From Chloroflexota bacterium (GTDB lineage: Bacteria > Chloroflexota > UBA6077), in NCBI GenBank assembly GCA_021788565.1, contig JAJYKO010000036.1, positions 1 through 15,446 of the forward strand: 15,446 nucleotides of DNA. The letters are read 5' to 3'. The notes beneath the pieces are model-generated. The model was not told where the DNA came from, did no database searches, and worked only from the letters and a program-made list of their open reading frames with translations. This document shows, piece by piece, positions 7,373 to 14,073 of this stretch. The position numbers and the translations under genes were made by a program. How positions within the stretch are numbered: the stretch's first letter is position 1; each line of letters begins with the position of its first letter.

Positions 7373-7406
7373 GCCAGTACCTCTCAGAGAGAAACGGAGG
7401 ATCAAC

Positions 7407-9161
7407 ATGGCTGAGCCACAGATGAAAGACAACCTGGAGCAGTCGGTCCTCGGCGCCATATCGGCCCAGGAGCCGTGGGCGCTGGTGGAGCGGTTCTCTC
7501 ACATCGTTAGGCTATCGGCAACCCCGGAGGAGCGGAAGGCGATAGACTACCTGGTGGGTCGACTGGAGGCGCTGGGCATCCCCTACACCCTCTACGAGCC
7601 GGAGCTGTACGTGAGCCTGCCGATCTCAGGGCGGCTGGAGGTGTCGGGCGGCAGGGAGATTCGGGCCAAGACCCCCGCCTACTCCGCATCCGGCACCGTC
7701 GACGCCGAGGTCGTGTACCTCCCGGGAAACCTGGCCGGCGACGTGAGCCAGTTCTTCTTCTCCACGGCCCAGGACACGGCCGTCGATGTCCGGGGCAAGA
7801 TCGTGCTCACCGAGGGGATGTCCCTGCCCAAGGTGGTCCAGGACTACGAGCGGCGGGGTGCGGTCGGGCAGATCTACATCAACCCCGATGTCCAGGTGAT
7901 CCACGAACTGATGGCGACGACCATCTGGGGAATCCCGACTCTGGAGAACCTGGCGAGCAAGCCGCACACGCCCATCGTCAATGTGAACCGCACGGGCGGG
8001 GAGGAGCTGAAGCAGCTGCTCGCGAAGGGGCCCTTGAGGGTGCGGATCACCACGGAGCTGGACGAGCGCTGGAGGAAGGCGGCGATACCGGTCGCCGAGA
8101 TAAGGGGAAGCGAGGAGCCGGAGAAGTTCATCTTGCTTCACGGCCACCTGGACTCCTGGCACTACGGGGTCACAGATAACGCCACGGGCAACGCCGGCAA
8201 ACTGGAGCTGGCCCGGGTGTTCAACCAGCACCGGGACAGGCTGCGACGGAGCTTGCGCATCGCGTGGTGGTCGGGCCATTCTCACGGCCGCTATGCCGGA
8301 TCGACCTGGTACGCCGATAACTTCGGCCTCGACATCGAGAAGAACTGCGTGGCCCAGGTCAACATGGACTCGCCGGGCGCGAAGTGGGCCACAGCGTTCG
8401 ACGAGATGATGTGGACAGCCGAGGCTGACAGCCTGTGTAGGGACGCGATCGTCGACACGACGGGCATCACGCCGAAGCGGCTCCGGCCGATCCGCGCCGG
8501 CGACTACTCCTTCAACAACATCGGCGTCACCTCCTTCTACATGCTCTCCTCTAACATCCCCGTCGACGTCAAGAAGGAGATGGGCATGTACACCGTCGGC
8601 GGCAGCGGGGGCAACTCTCGCGCCTGGCACTCCGAGGGCGACGTCCTGGAAGCGGCCGACCCGAAGATCCTGGTGCGCGACATCAAGGTATACGCGGCGA
8701 CGATTTTTCGAGCTCTGAACGCCGACGTCTATCCCTTTGACTTCGTCAAGACAGTGGACGAGTCCCAGGAGATCGTTCAGAAGTACCAGAAGGAGGCGAG
8801 CGGACGCTTCGACCTCGGGCCGGTTTTGGAAGAGTTGGCGGCGCTGCGGGCAGATCTGGCGGCGTTCAATACGCGAGCCGCTCGCGCGGTTGCTTCCGGG
8901 GACCGCGCCGAGCAAAGGAAAGTGAACGAGGCGCTGCTAAGGCTGGGCCGGATACTTATCCCGACAGGGTACGCTAAGAGGGAAATATTCGAGCATGACC
9001 CGGCCTACGACATCCCAGCCTTCGCAGAGATCGCGCCTGCGGCGGACCTCCCAAAGTACGACGGACTGGCCGAGCAGAGGTTCTTGCTGAACCAGCTCGT
9101 CCGGGGTCGCAACAAGGTGCTCCTGCGCCTGCGGCAGGCCCGGGAGGTGGCGACGGCCTGA
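7407..9161 (+). CDS. M28 family peptidase-like protein with altered catalytic dyad (paralog 1)
   Basis: A 584-residue cytoplasmic protein with no signal peptide. It has an N-terminal helical segment, an inserted PA-like domain (about 90-200, with VRGKIVLTEG at 128-137), an M28 zinc-peptidase core (about 225-435) and a helical C-terminal domain (about 450-584). The layout recalls glutamate carboxypeptidase II. Metal-site residues: His247 and Asp249 in GHLDS, Asp257 in TDNATGN, Asp321 in NMDSPG, His408 in AWHSEGD. Where M28 enzymes have W-x-x-E-E-x-G before the GS motif, this has WSGHSHG (288-294), so His291 replaces the catalytic Glu and Ser292 the metal-binding Glu. Peptidase activity is therefore uncertain. 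GGAGG 8 nt upstream supports the ATG. Paralogs lie at 10094 and 14074. Confidence 0.85.
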   Translation: MAEPQMKDNLEQSVLGAISAQEPWALVERFSHIVRLSATPEERKAIDYLVGRLEALGIPYTLYEPELYVSLPISGRLEVSGGREIRAKTPAYSASGTVDAEVVYLPGNLAGDVSQFFFSTAQDTAVDVRGKIVLTEGMSLPKVVQDYERRGAVGQIYINPDVQVIHELMATTIWGIPTLENLASKPHTPIVNVNRTGGEELKQLLAKGPLRVRITTELDERWRKAAIPVAEIRGSEEPEKFILLHGHLDSWHYGVTDNATGNAGKLELARVFNQHRDRLRRSLRIAWWSGHSHGRYAGSTWYADNFGLDIEKNCVAQVNMDSPGAKWATAFDEMMWTAEADSLCRDAIVDTTGITPKRLRPIRAGDYSFNNIGVTSFYMLSSNIPVDVKKEMGMYTVGGSGGNSRAWHSEGDVLEAADPKILVRDIKVYAATIFRALNADVYPFDFVKTVDESQEIVQKYQKEASGRFDLGPVLEELAALRADLAAFNTRAARAVASGDRAEQRKVNEALLRLGRILIPTGYAKREIFEHDPAYDIPAFAEIAPAADLPKYDGLAEQRFLLNQLVRGRNKVLLRLRQAREVATA

Positions 9162-9179
9162 GTCGATGGGATGGCTCTA

Positions 9180-9269
9180 CCCTGGAATCGACGCTTCAGC
9201 GGGTTGGGCTCGGTCCTCCCGATGCCTGCTTCCTGTCCGCCTGGTCCGGCTGAAGCCTCGATTCCAGGG
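9180..9269. repeat. 90-bp palindrome in the gap before the AroM gene
   Basis: The arms 9180-9200 and 9249-9269 are 21 nt each and complementary at 20 positions, around a 48-nt loop. No T-run follows on either strand, so it is not a clear intrinsic terminator. It fills most of the 201-bp gap between the M28-like gene and the AroM gene. It may be a dispersed palindromic repeat, or a structured transcript region that separates expression of the two gene groups. Confidence 0.75.
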
Positions 9270-9352
9270 CGTGTGGAGGTGTTGGCGCGGAGTGAGCCAG
9301 GGGCTTAAATGAACTGTATTACGATAAGCCGGCTACCGCTGGGAGTAGACAT

Positions 9353-9357
9353 GGAGG
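9353..9357 (+). promoter_or_regulatory. Ribosome binding site that fixes the AroM start at 9363
   Basis: GGAGG lies 5 nt before the ATG at 9363. In-frame ATGs also occur at 9309 and 9351. The 9363 start gives a protein whose first residues align with the start of E. coli AroM, and the longer versions add residues with no family support. Confidence 0.6.
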
Positions 9358-9362
9358 CACCA

Positions 9363-10046
9363 ATGCGTCGAATCGGTATGGCTACCATAGGCCAGGCGCC
9401 CCGGGACGACCTCGTCCCCTTTATGCTGCAGATATTCTCCAGGCCCGTGGAAGCCCTCCAGAAGGGGGCCCTCGACGGGCTCGACCAGGAGCAGATCGGA
9501 GCCCTGGCGCCAGATCCCGGCGAGGTGGGCATCGTGGCGCGGCTGCTCGACGGCTCCTCGACCCTGCTATCCCACTCCAAGATCCTGCCCCGCATGCAGG
9601 TCGTGGTGGATAGCCTGTTCGAGCAGGGTTCGGAGTTCGTGGTTGTCCTGTGCGGTGCCGACTGGAGCGATCTGAAATCCTCCAGGCTGGTGGTGAACCC
9701 CGGCAGGCTTTTCCCCTCTATCGTCGGCAGCCTGGCCCGTGGTCGACGTCTGGGCATTATCAAGCCCTCTGCCGGCCAGGTGGAACGAGAGAAGGAGCGG
9801 TACGCCCAAATAGGCATCGAGGCCGTGGTGACTTCGGCGTCTCCCTACCTCGGCGACGCACGCCTCTCCGCCGCGCAGGACGCCGCCGCCTACCTGAAGG
9901 CCGGCGGCGTGGACCTGGTCTGGATGAGTTGCGTGGGAATGGACGAGCCGATGCGGGGCATCGTTCGGGAGATCGTGGACAGGCCAATTATTCTGGCCAG
10001 GTCGATCCTCTCCCGTGTGGTCGACGAGCTGCTATCCGGAGACTGA
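9363..10046 (+). CDS. aroM: AroM family protein
   Basis: A 227-residue protein resembling E. coli AroM (about 225 residues) along its length: the MATIGQAPRDDLVP start, the GEVGIVARLLDG stretch, VNPGRLFPSIVGSL, a KPSAGQVEREKERY region, and GGVDLVWMSCVGM near the C-terminus. AroM is known in E. coli from the TyrR-regulated aroL-yaiA-aroM operon but has no proven function. The fold appears related to Asp/Glu racemases. Here two cysteines, Cys97 in VLCGAD and Cys190 in MSCVGM, sit where the catalytic Cys pair of that superfamily lies. As I recall the E. coli sequence, the first is not conserved there. No shikimate genes are present. The setting between two M28-like genes points to peptide or amino acid catabolism. 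It is presumably cytoplasmic. Confidence 0.85.
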   Translation: MRRIGMATIGQAPRDDLVPFMLQIFSRPVEALQKGALDGLDQEQIGALAPDPGEVGIVARLLDGSSTLLSHSKILPRMQVVVDSLFEQGSEFVVVLCGADWSDLKSSRLVVNPGRLFPSIVGSLARGRRLGIIKPSAGQVEREKERYAQIGIEAVVTSASPYLGDARLSAAQDAAAYLKAGGVDLVWMSCVGMDEPMRGIVREIVDRPIILARSILSRVVDELLSGD

Positions 10047-10093
10047 CTTCCCGGCTCTTGATACAGACTCCGGAATAGGAAAGGTGAATCCAA

Positions 10094-11851
10094 ATGGCCG
10101 ATCTCGAAAAGGAGCTCAGATCCCAGGTAGACACCGCCGAAACGTGGTCCCACGTCGAGAAGCTCTCGAACTTCGAGCGCCTCGCCGGGACCGAGGGCGA
10201 GAAGGCGGGTGTCGATTACATAATTGGCAAGCTGGCCGAGTACGGCGTGCCCACGAAGCTTCACCGATTCGACGCTTTCATAAGCCATCCCCTTGAGTCG
10301 GAGCTGGAGGTCCTGGAGCCGGTGGGCATGTCCATACCCTGCAGGCCCCGCGCCTTCGCGGCCGGCACGCCGGAGGAGGGGATCGAGGCGGAGCTGCTCT
10401 ACCTCCACTCAGGGATCGAGGCCGGGAAGGGGGAGATGATCTTCTCCCATCGAGCCCTGGCTGACAGCTACGAGAGGGGAAGCCTGGCCGGGAAGATCGT
10501 ACTCACCAGCTCTGGCGGTCCCGACGGTTTGAAGAACGCCCAGGAGGGCGGCGCCCTGGCCCACTGCCAGATCTGGCCCTCGGACGAGAAGGTCATCCAC
10601 GAGATGATCGTGTCTTCCATCTGGGGCACCCCGACCCCCGAGTCGGCCCAGCGATTGGTTAAGATCCCAGCCATCTCTGTGACCCATTCTGACGGAGAGA
10701 GGTTGAGCGCCCTGTGCGAGCATGGCAGAGTACGGGTACGGCTGAAAGCGAGGGTTTACATCGGATGGAGGCCAGTGCTGCTGCCGGTGGCGGAGATCGC
10801 GGGCAGCGAGGAGCCGGAGAGGTTTCTCCTGGTGGGTGGCCACCATTGCTCCTGGTATTTCGGCACTACCGACAACGCGACGGGCGACGCCTGCCTCCTG
10901 GAGATGGCCCGAGTGCTGAACGGGAACAGGGCGGGGTTGCGACGTAGCGTCCGCATTGCCTGGTGGCCTGGCCACTCCCAGGGTCGCTACGCGGGCTCCA
11001 CCTGGTACGCGGACAACGAATTCGAGGACCTGCGCCGCAACTGCGTGGGCTACCTGGGTATCGACTCCCCAGGTGTCCGAGGGGCCCAGGTCTGGGACTG
11101 CCGCTACAACCACGGCGAGGTCGAGAAGTTCATGGACCGCCTGATGCGGGAGGTAACCGGCCAGGAACCGAACATTCGGCGACCCTTCAAGGCTGGCGAC
11201 CAGTCTTTCTGGGGGGTGGGTATCCCATCCTTCGGAGCCTACCGCATGATCCCTGTGGACTCCCCCGACCGGGCCAACGTCGGCGGCTCGGGCGGCGGCT
11301 ACTGGTGGCACAGCCCCGAGGACACCATCGACAAAGGCGACGCCAATGTTCTGGCCTCAGATACTGAGCTGTACCTTACCCTGGCGTCCCGAGTCTGCTC
11401 CGCCGACGTGCTGCCCTACGAGTACGTGACCCCGGCCAGAGACTTCGAGACGCTGCTGGCCGAGATTGGTGATGCTGTGGGGGGGCATCTCGACCTGGCG
11501 CCGGCCCTCGAGCAGGCGAGGGCCTTCGAGTCCGCCGCGGCGAGGATCGAGTCCGCCCGGGCGACGGTTTCGACCGAGCAGGTGAAAACGCTAAACGAGG
11601 GGATGCTGGGCATCGGCCGCATAGTCAACCCAGTGCTATACACGCAGGCTGGTGACTACGATCAGGACCCGGCGCTGCAGTTGCCCCTGCTGCCAGGGCT
11701 TCAGCCGGCCCGACAGCTGGCGAAGCTGGACCCGACGAGCGACAAGTACGGCTTCCTGCGGACTCGAGCCGTTCGGGAGCGCAATCGCATCGTGGACGCG
11801 CTCTATCGGGCGACCCTCGAGGCTGAGCGGCTGGTCAAGGAGCTTTCTTGA
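10094..11851 (+). CDS. M28 family peptidase-like protein with altered active site (paralog 2)
   Basis: A 585-residue paralog of the protein at 7407, with the same order: N-terminal helix, PA-like insertion (about 95-215, LAGKIVLTSS at 131-140), M28-type core, and helical C-terminal region (about 450-585). GRYAGSTWYADN (297-308) is identical in both. The equivalents of the metal ligands are His250, Asp260 in TTDNATG, Asp324 in GIDSPG and His406 in WWHSPED. Two catalytic positions deviate: Cys252 replaces the Asp of the HxD motif, and WPGHSQG (291-297) puts His294 and Ser295 where M28 peptidases have Glu-Glu. This makes it the most divergent of the three. It may bind a metal without classical peptidase chemistry. 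No signal peptide. AGGAAAGG precedes the ATG, and the gene follows AroM by 47 bp. Confidence 0.84.
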   Translation: MADLEKELRSQVDTAETWSHVEKLSNFERLAGTEGEKAGVDYIIGKLAEYGVPTKLHRFDAFISHPLESELEVLEPVGMSIPCRPRAFAAGTPEEGIEAELLYLHSGIEAGKGEMIFSHRALADSYERGSLAGKIVLTSSGGPDGLKNAQEGGALAHCQIWPSDEKVIHEMIVSSIWGTPTPESAQRLVKIPAISVTHSDGERLSALCEHGRVRVRLKARVYIGWRPVLLPVAEIAGSEEPERFLLVGGHHCSWYFGTTDNATGDACLLEMARVLNGNRAGLRRSVRIAWWPGHSQGRYAGSTWYADNEFEDLRRNCVGYLGIDSPGVRGAQVWDCRYNHGEVEKFMDRLMREVTGQEPNIRRPFKAGDQSFWGVGIPSFGAYRMIPVDSPDRANVGGSGGGYWWHSPEDTIDKGDANVLASDTELYLTLASRVCSADVLPYEYVTPARDFETLLAEIGDAVGGHLDLAPALEQARAFESAAARIESARATVSTEQVKTLNEGMLGIGRIVNPVLYTQAGDYDQDPALQLPLLPGLQPARQLAKLDPTSDKYGFLRTRAVRERNRIVDALYRATLEAERLVKELS

Positions 11852-11875
11852 TGCCGTAGTGCTCAGACAATTCGG

Positions 11876-11905
11876 TTGGCTGAGGCAGAATGCCCAGATT
11901 ATGCT
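11876..11905 (+). promoter_or_regulatory. Weak candidate promoter before the M20D gene
   Basis: TTGGCT (11876-11881) and TATGCT (11900-11905) are separated by 18 bp, a poor to moderate match to sigma-70 boxes. It lies in the locally AT-rich stretch between the M28-like and M20D genes, and the -10 falls inside the first copy of a 14-bp tandem repeat. The call rests on spacing and context only. Confidence 0.25.
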
Positions 11906-11924
11906 TTTCTGATTATGCTTTTCT
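11897..11924 (+). repeat. Perfect tandem repeat, 2 x 14 bp
   Basis: GATTATGCTTTTCT occurs twice head to tail (11897-11910 and 11911-11924), just before the ribosome binding site of the M20D gene. It is AT-rich in an otherwise GC-rich region. It could be a slippage product or a duplicated regulator or promoter site. Confidence 0.85.
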
Positions 11925-11930
11925 AAAGAA

Positions 11931-11934
11931 GGAG
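11931..11934 (+). promoter_or_regulatory. Ribosome binding site that fixes the GTG start at 11943
   Basis: AAGGAGAGG (11929-11937) contains GGAG 8 nt before GTG at 11943. An in-frame GTG at 11937 overlaps the purine run itself and is too close to be served by it, so 11943 is preferred. Confidence 0.6.
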
Positions 11935-11942
11935 AGGTGCTT

Positions 11943-13130
11943 GTGGCGACGCTAGAACAGGTGAAGGATAAGATAGCTGAGGAGGTGAAAGGGCTCCACC
12001 CGAGGCTGATCGAGATCAGCCACGAGATCCACGACAACCCGGAGATCGGCTTTCAGGAGCATCGGGCCGCGGCGCTGCTGACGGACGAGTTGGAGCGAAA
12101 TGGATTCTCGGTCGAACGGGGCGTGGCCGGCATTGAGACGGCTTTCGTCGGCACCTGGGGGAAAGGAAAGCCCGTGGTGGGCCTCCTGGCCGAGTACGAC
12201 GCGCTGCGAGGTGTTGGCCACGCCTGTGGCCACAACCTGATCGCCGTCTGGGCGCTGGGCGCGGGCATCGCTCTGAAGCAAGCCCTGCCGGAGTTGGAGG
12301 GGACCATCAAGGTGTTCGGCACGCCGGCGGAGGAGGGCGGCGGAGGGAAGGTGCTGATGGCCGACGCCGGTCTGTTCCGGGGGCTGGACGCCGCCATCAT
12401 GATGCATCCGCGGGACCAGACCTTCCTCGATCGGGGCTCCCTGGCCGTCTCTCACTGGAAGATCGAGTTTTTCGGCAAGTCCTCTCACGCCTCTGCGGCC
12501 CCGGAGAAGGGGATCAGCGCCCTGGATGCACTGCTTCAGGTCTTTTTCAGCGTCAACGCCTTCCGGCAGATGATGAAGCCGATCGGCCGGATGCACGGTT
12601 GCATCCTGAAAGGGGGCGATGCCCCCAATGTTATCCCGGACTACACCCTGGCCGAGTTCCTGGTGCGCTCCCGGGATCAGGACTACCTGGAGGAGTTGGA
12701 GAAGAAGTTCCTGGATATCGTGCAGGCTGCCTCCATGGCCACGGGCGCGCGCTCCGAGGTGCACAAGGGCACCAGTTACAAGGTACGGGTCAGCAATCGC
12801 GCACTGGTGGAGGCGCTGCGGGAGAACATGGTGGGCCTCGGGATCACGTGGGACACGCCCGAGGAGGGGGCCGTGGGGTCCAGCGATATCGGCGACGTCA
12901 GCCAGCTGGTGCCGACGATCCACCCCTACATGGCGATATGCGAGAAGGGGGTCCCAAACCACAACCCTCAGTTCGCCATTGAGGCCGCCTCGCCCCTGGC
13001 CGACGAGCGGATCGCCCTCGGCGCCACCCTGCTGAGCTGGACGGGCGCGGACGTCCTCCTCCGCTCCGATCTGCGTGAGCGCCTGCGCTCGACCTTCCGC
13101 GAACAGCTCGGCCGCGACCCAAAGGAATAA
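11943..13130 (+). CDS. M20D family amidohydrolase (AbgB/IAA-amino acid hydrolase type)
   Basis: A 395-residue M20D enzyme, expected to hydrolyse N-acyl or aminobenzoyl amino acids or dipeptides by a bi-metal mechanism. Motifs from the GTG at 11943: EIHDNPEIGFQE (28-39), ACGHN (94-98) with ligands Cys95 and His97, the Glu pair Glu130-Glu131 in TPAEEGGGGK, His155 in MMHP, the lid-domain SSHASAAPEKG (180-190), and the distal ligand His340 in VPNHNPQF. Cys95 rather than Asp as bridging ligand, and the PAEEGGGGK stretch, are characteristic of AbgB-like amidohydrolases. VGSSDIGDVSQLVPT (311-325) is another strong AbgB-type signature. It is probably cytoplasmic. An AbgA partner and an AbgT transporter are absent. 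It lies 13 bp before the racemase gene, so the two are very likely co-transcribed. Confidence 0.93.
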   Translation: MATLEQVKDKIAEEVKGLHPRLIEISHEIHDNPEIGFQEHRAAALLTDELERNGFSVERGVAGIETAFVGTWGKGKPVVGLLAEYDALRGVGHACGHNLIAVWALGAGIALKQALPELEGTIKVFGTPAEEGGGGKVLMADAGLFRGLDAAIMMHPRDQTFLDRGSLAVSHWKIEFFGKSSHASAAPEKGISALDALLQVFFSVNAFRQMMKPIGRMHGCILKGGDAPNVIPDYTLAEFLVRSRDQDYLEELEKKFLDIVQAASMATGARSEVHKGTSYKVRVSNRALVEALRENMVGLGITWDTPEEGAVGSSDIGDVSQLVPTIHPYMAICEKGVPNHNPQFAIEAASPLADERIALGATLLSWTGADVLLRSDLRERLRSTFREQLGRDPKE

Positions 13131-13131
13131 G

Positions 13132-13136
13132 GGAGG
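13132..13136 (+). promoter_or_regulatory. Ribosome binding site that fixes the GTG start at 13144
   Basis: GGAGG lies 7 nt before GTG at 13144. The same frame stays open back to 13075, but that version would overlap the M20D gene by 56 bp and add residues unlike the family. MRIVYIMP is the usual first beta-strand of hydantoin/Asp-Glu racemases. Confidence 0.7.
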
Positions 13137-13143
13137 TGGAGCT

Positions 13144-13872
13144 GTGCGTATCGTTTACATAATGCCGAGTGCCGTCTCGAGCGGCCCACGTGGGCCGGCG
13201 GAACTCGAGCGCCGCAGGGGCATCTTGCAGGGGTGGGCAGTCCCGGGCTGCGAGATCACCGTCGTCGACCTGGACCAGGGCCCGCTCTCCATCGAGTCCT
13301 CCGCTGAGGAGTACCTGGCGGTGCCGGGGTTGCTTCGCCGTGTGCAGGAGGGCGAGCGCGACGGATTCGACGCGGCGATAGTCGGATGCTACGGCGACCC
13401 CGGTGTGGATGCCTGCCGGGAGATCGCTCGCATCCCTGTCCTGGCTCCCGGCGAGTGCTCGATGCTCGTTGCCGCCAGCCTGAGCCACCGATTTAGCATC
13501 GTCACCGTGCTGAGCTCCCTGCTCCGTCCGCTGGAGCAGTTAGCCAGAGCGGTGGGGATCGATTCCAAGCTGGCCAGCGTCCGCTCGGTGGGCGTGCCCG
13601 TTCTGGATCTGGCTCGCGAGCCTGACAGCAGTTTCCGGAGCGTGCTCGAGGCATCTCGGCTGGCCATCTCCCAGGATCGGGCCGACACCATCGTCCTGGG
13701 CTGCATGTCTATGGCGTTCCTAGAGGTTTCCGACCGGCTACAGGGGGAGTTGGATGTGCCGGTGGTCAATCCGGCCCTGGTCACGCTGAAGTTCGCCGAG
13801 ATGCTGGTCCAGTCGAGGTTGGCGCCGAGCAAGCTTGCCTACCCGCTGCCGCCCAAGCCGCTGGCGCTGTGA
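13144..13872 (+). CDS. Aspartate/glutamate/hydantoin racemase family protein
   Basis: A 242-residue cofactor-independent racemase of the Asp/Glu/hydantoin racemase superfamily. The two catalytic cysteines are present: Cys82 in IVGCYGDPGVDACREI and Cys187 in VLGCMSMA. They act as acid and base on opposite faces of the alpha carbon. GDPG after the first Cys, VPVVNP (205-210) and the C-terminal SKLAYPLPPKP (229-239) fit the hydantoin racemase (HyuE) branch better than MurI. Immediately downstream of an M20D amidohydrolase, it could racemise a free or N-substituted amino acid so that a stereospecific hydrolase can use both forms (inference). No hydantoinase gene is in view, so a true hydantoin pathway is not shown. 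Cytoplasmic. Last gene of the + strand run. Confidence 0.9.
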   Translation: MRIVYIMPSAVSSGPRGPAELERRRGILQGWAVPGCEITVVDLDQGPLSIESSAEEYLAVPGLLRRVQEGERDGFDAAIVGCYGDPGVDACREIARIPVLAPGECSMLVAASLSHRFSIVTVLSSLLRPLEQLARAVGIDSKLASVRSVGVPVLDLAREPDSSFRSVLEASRLAISQDRADTIVLGCMSMAFLEVSDRLQGELDVPVVNPALVTLKFAEMLVQSRLAPSKLAYPLPPKPLAL

Positions 13873-13887
13873 CTCAAGGTTGCCGTG

Positions 13888-13922
13888 TCGAGCTTCGAAC
13901 CTGGGGGTTCTCGCGGGCTCGA
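13888..13922. repeat. Small two-part hairpin in the convergent gap
   Basis: TCGAGC (13888-13893) pairs with GCTCGA (13917-13922), and inside them GAACC (13897-13901) pairs with GGTTC (13906-13910) around a 4-nt loop. It starts 15 bp after the racemase stop, where a terminator would be expected, but no T-run follows. The rest of the 201-bp gap (13873-14073) between the convergent genes shows no gene with a recognisable product or ribosome binding site. Confidence 0.35.
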
Positions 13923-14073
13923 ATGTAGGGGGTGTTGCCAGGAGCGTCGGGACAAATGAGAGTGGTGAAATGATCTATGTGCCGGGAGGAGCCAAGGCTT
14001 GTCGGTCACCCCGCTTTGCAGGCCGCTTTAAGGGTGATGACATCGCCATCGAGTGACCTCGATAGGGGCTATA

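Noticed and set aside
7626..8915. A 429-residue minus-strand open frame opposite the first M28-like gene.
   Set aside because: It is a shadow frame in GC-rich coding sequence. The + strand protein has two paralogs in the window and the antisense one has no detectable relatives.
9309..9362. Longer AroM protein starting at ATG 9309 or 9351.
   Set aside because: The extra residues do not resemble the family, and the GGAGG immediately before ATG 9363 lies inside the would-be coding part of the longer forms.
13891..13922. Resemblance of TTCGAACC/GGTTC to a tRNA T-arm.
   Set aside because: No acceptor stem, anticodon arm or D-arm can be built around it. It is a small hairpin only.
13835..14056. 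Small + strand open frame in the gap after the racemase.
   Set aside because: It overlaps the racemase end, has no good ribosome binding site, and its translation shows no motif. The possibility that it is a decayed mobile element remnant could not be supported.
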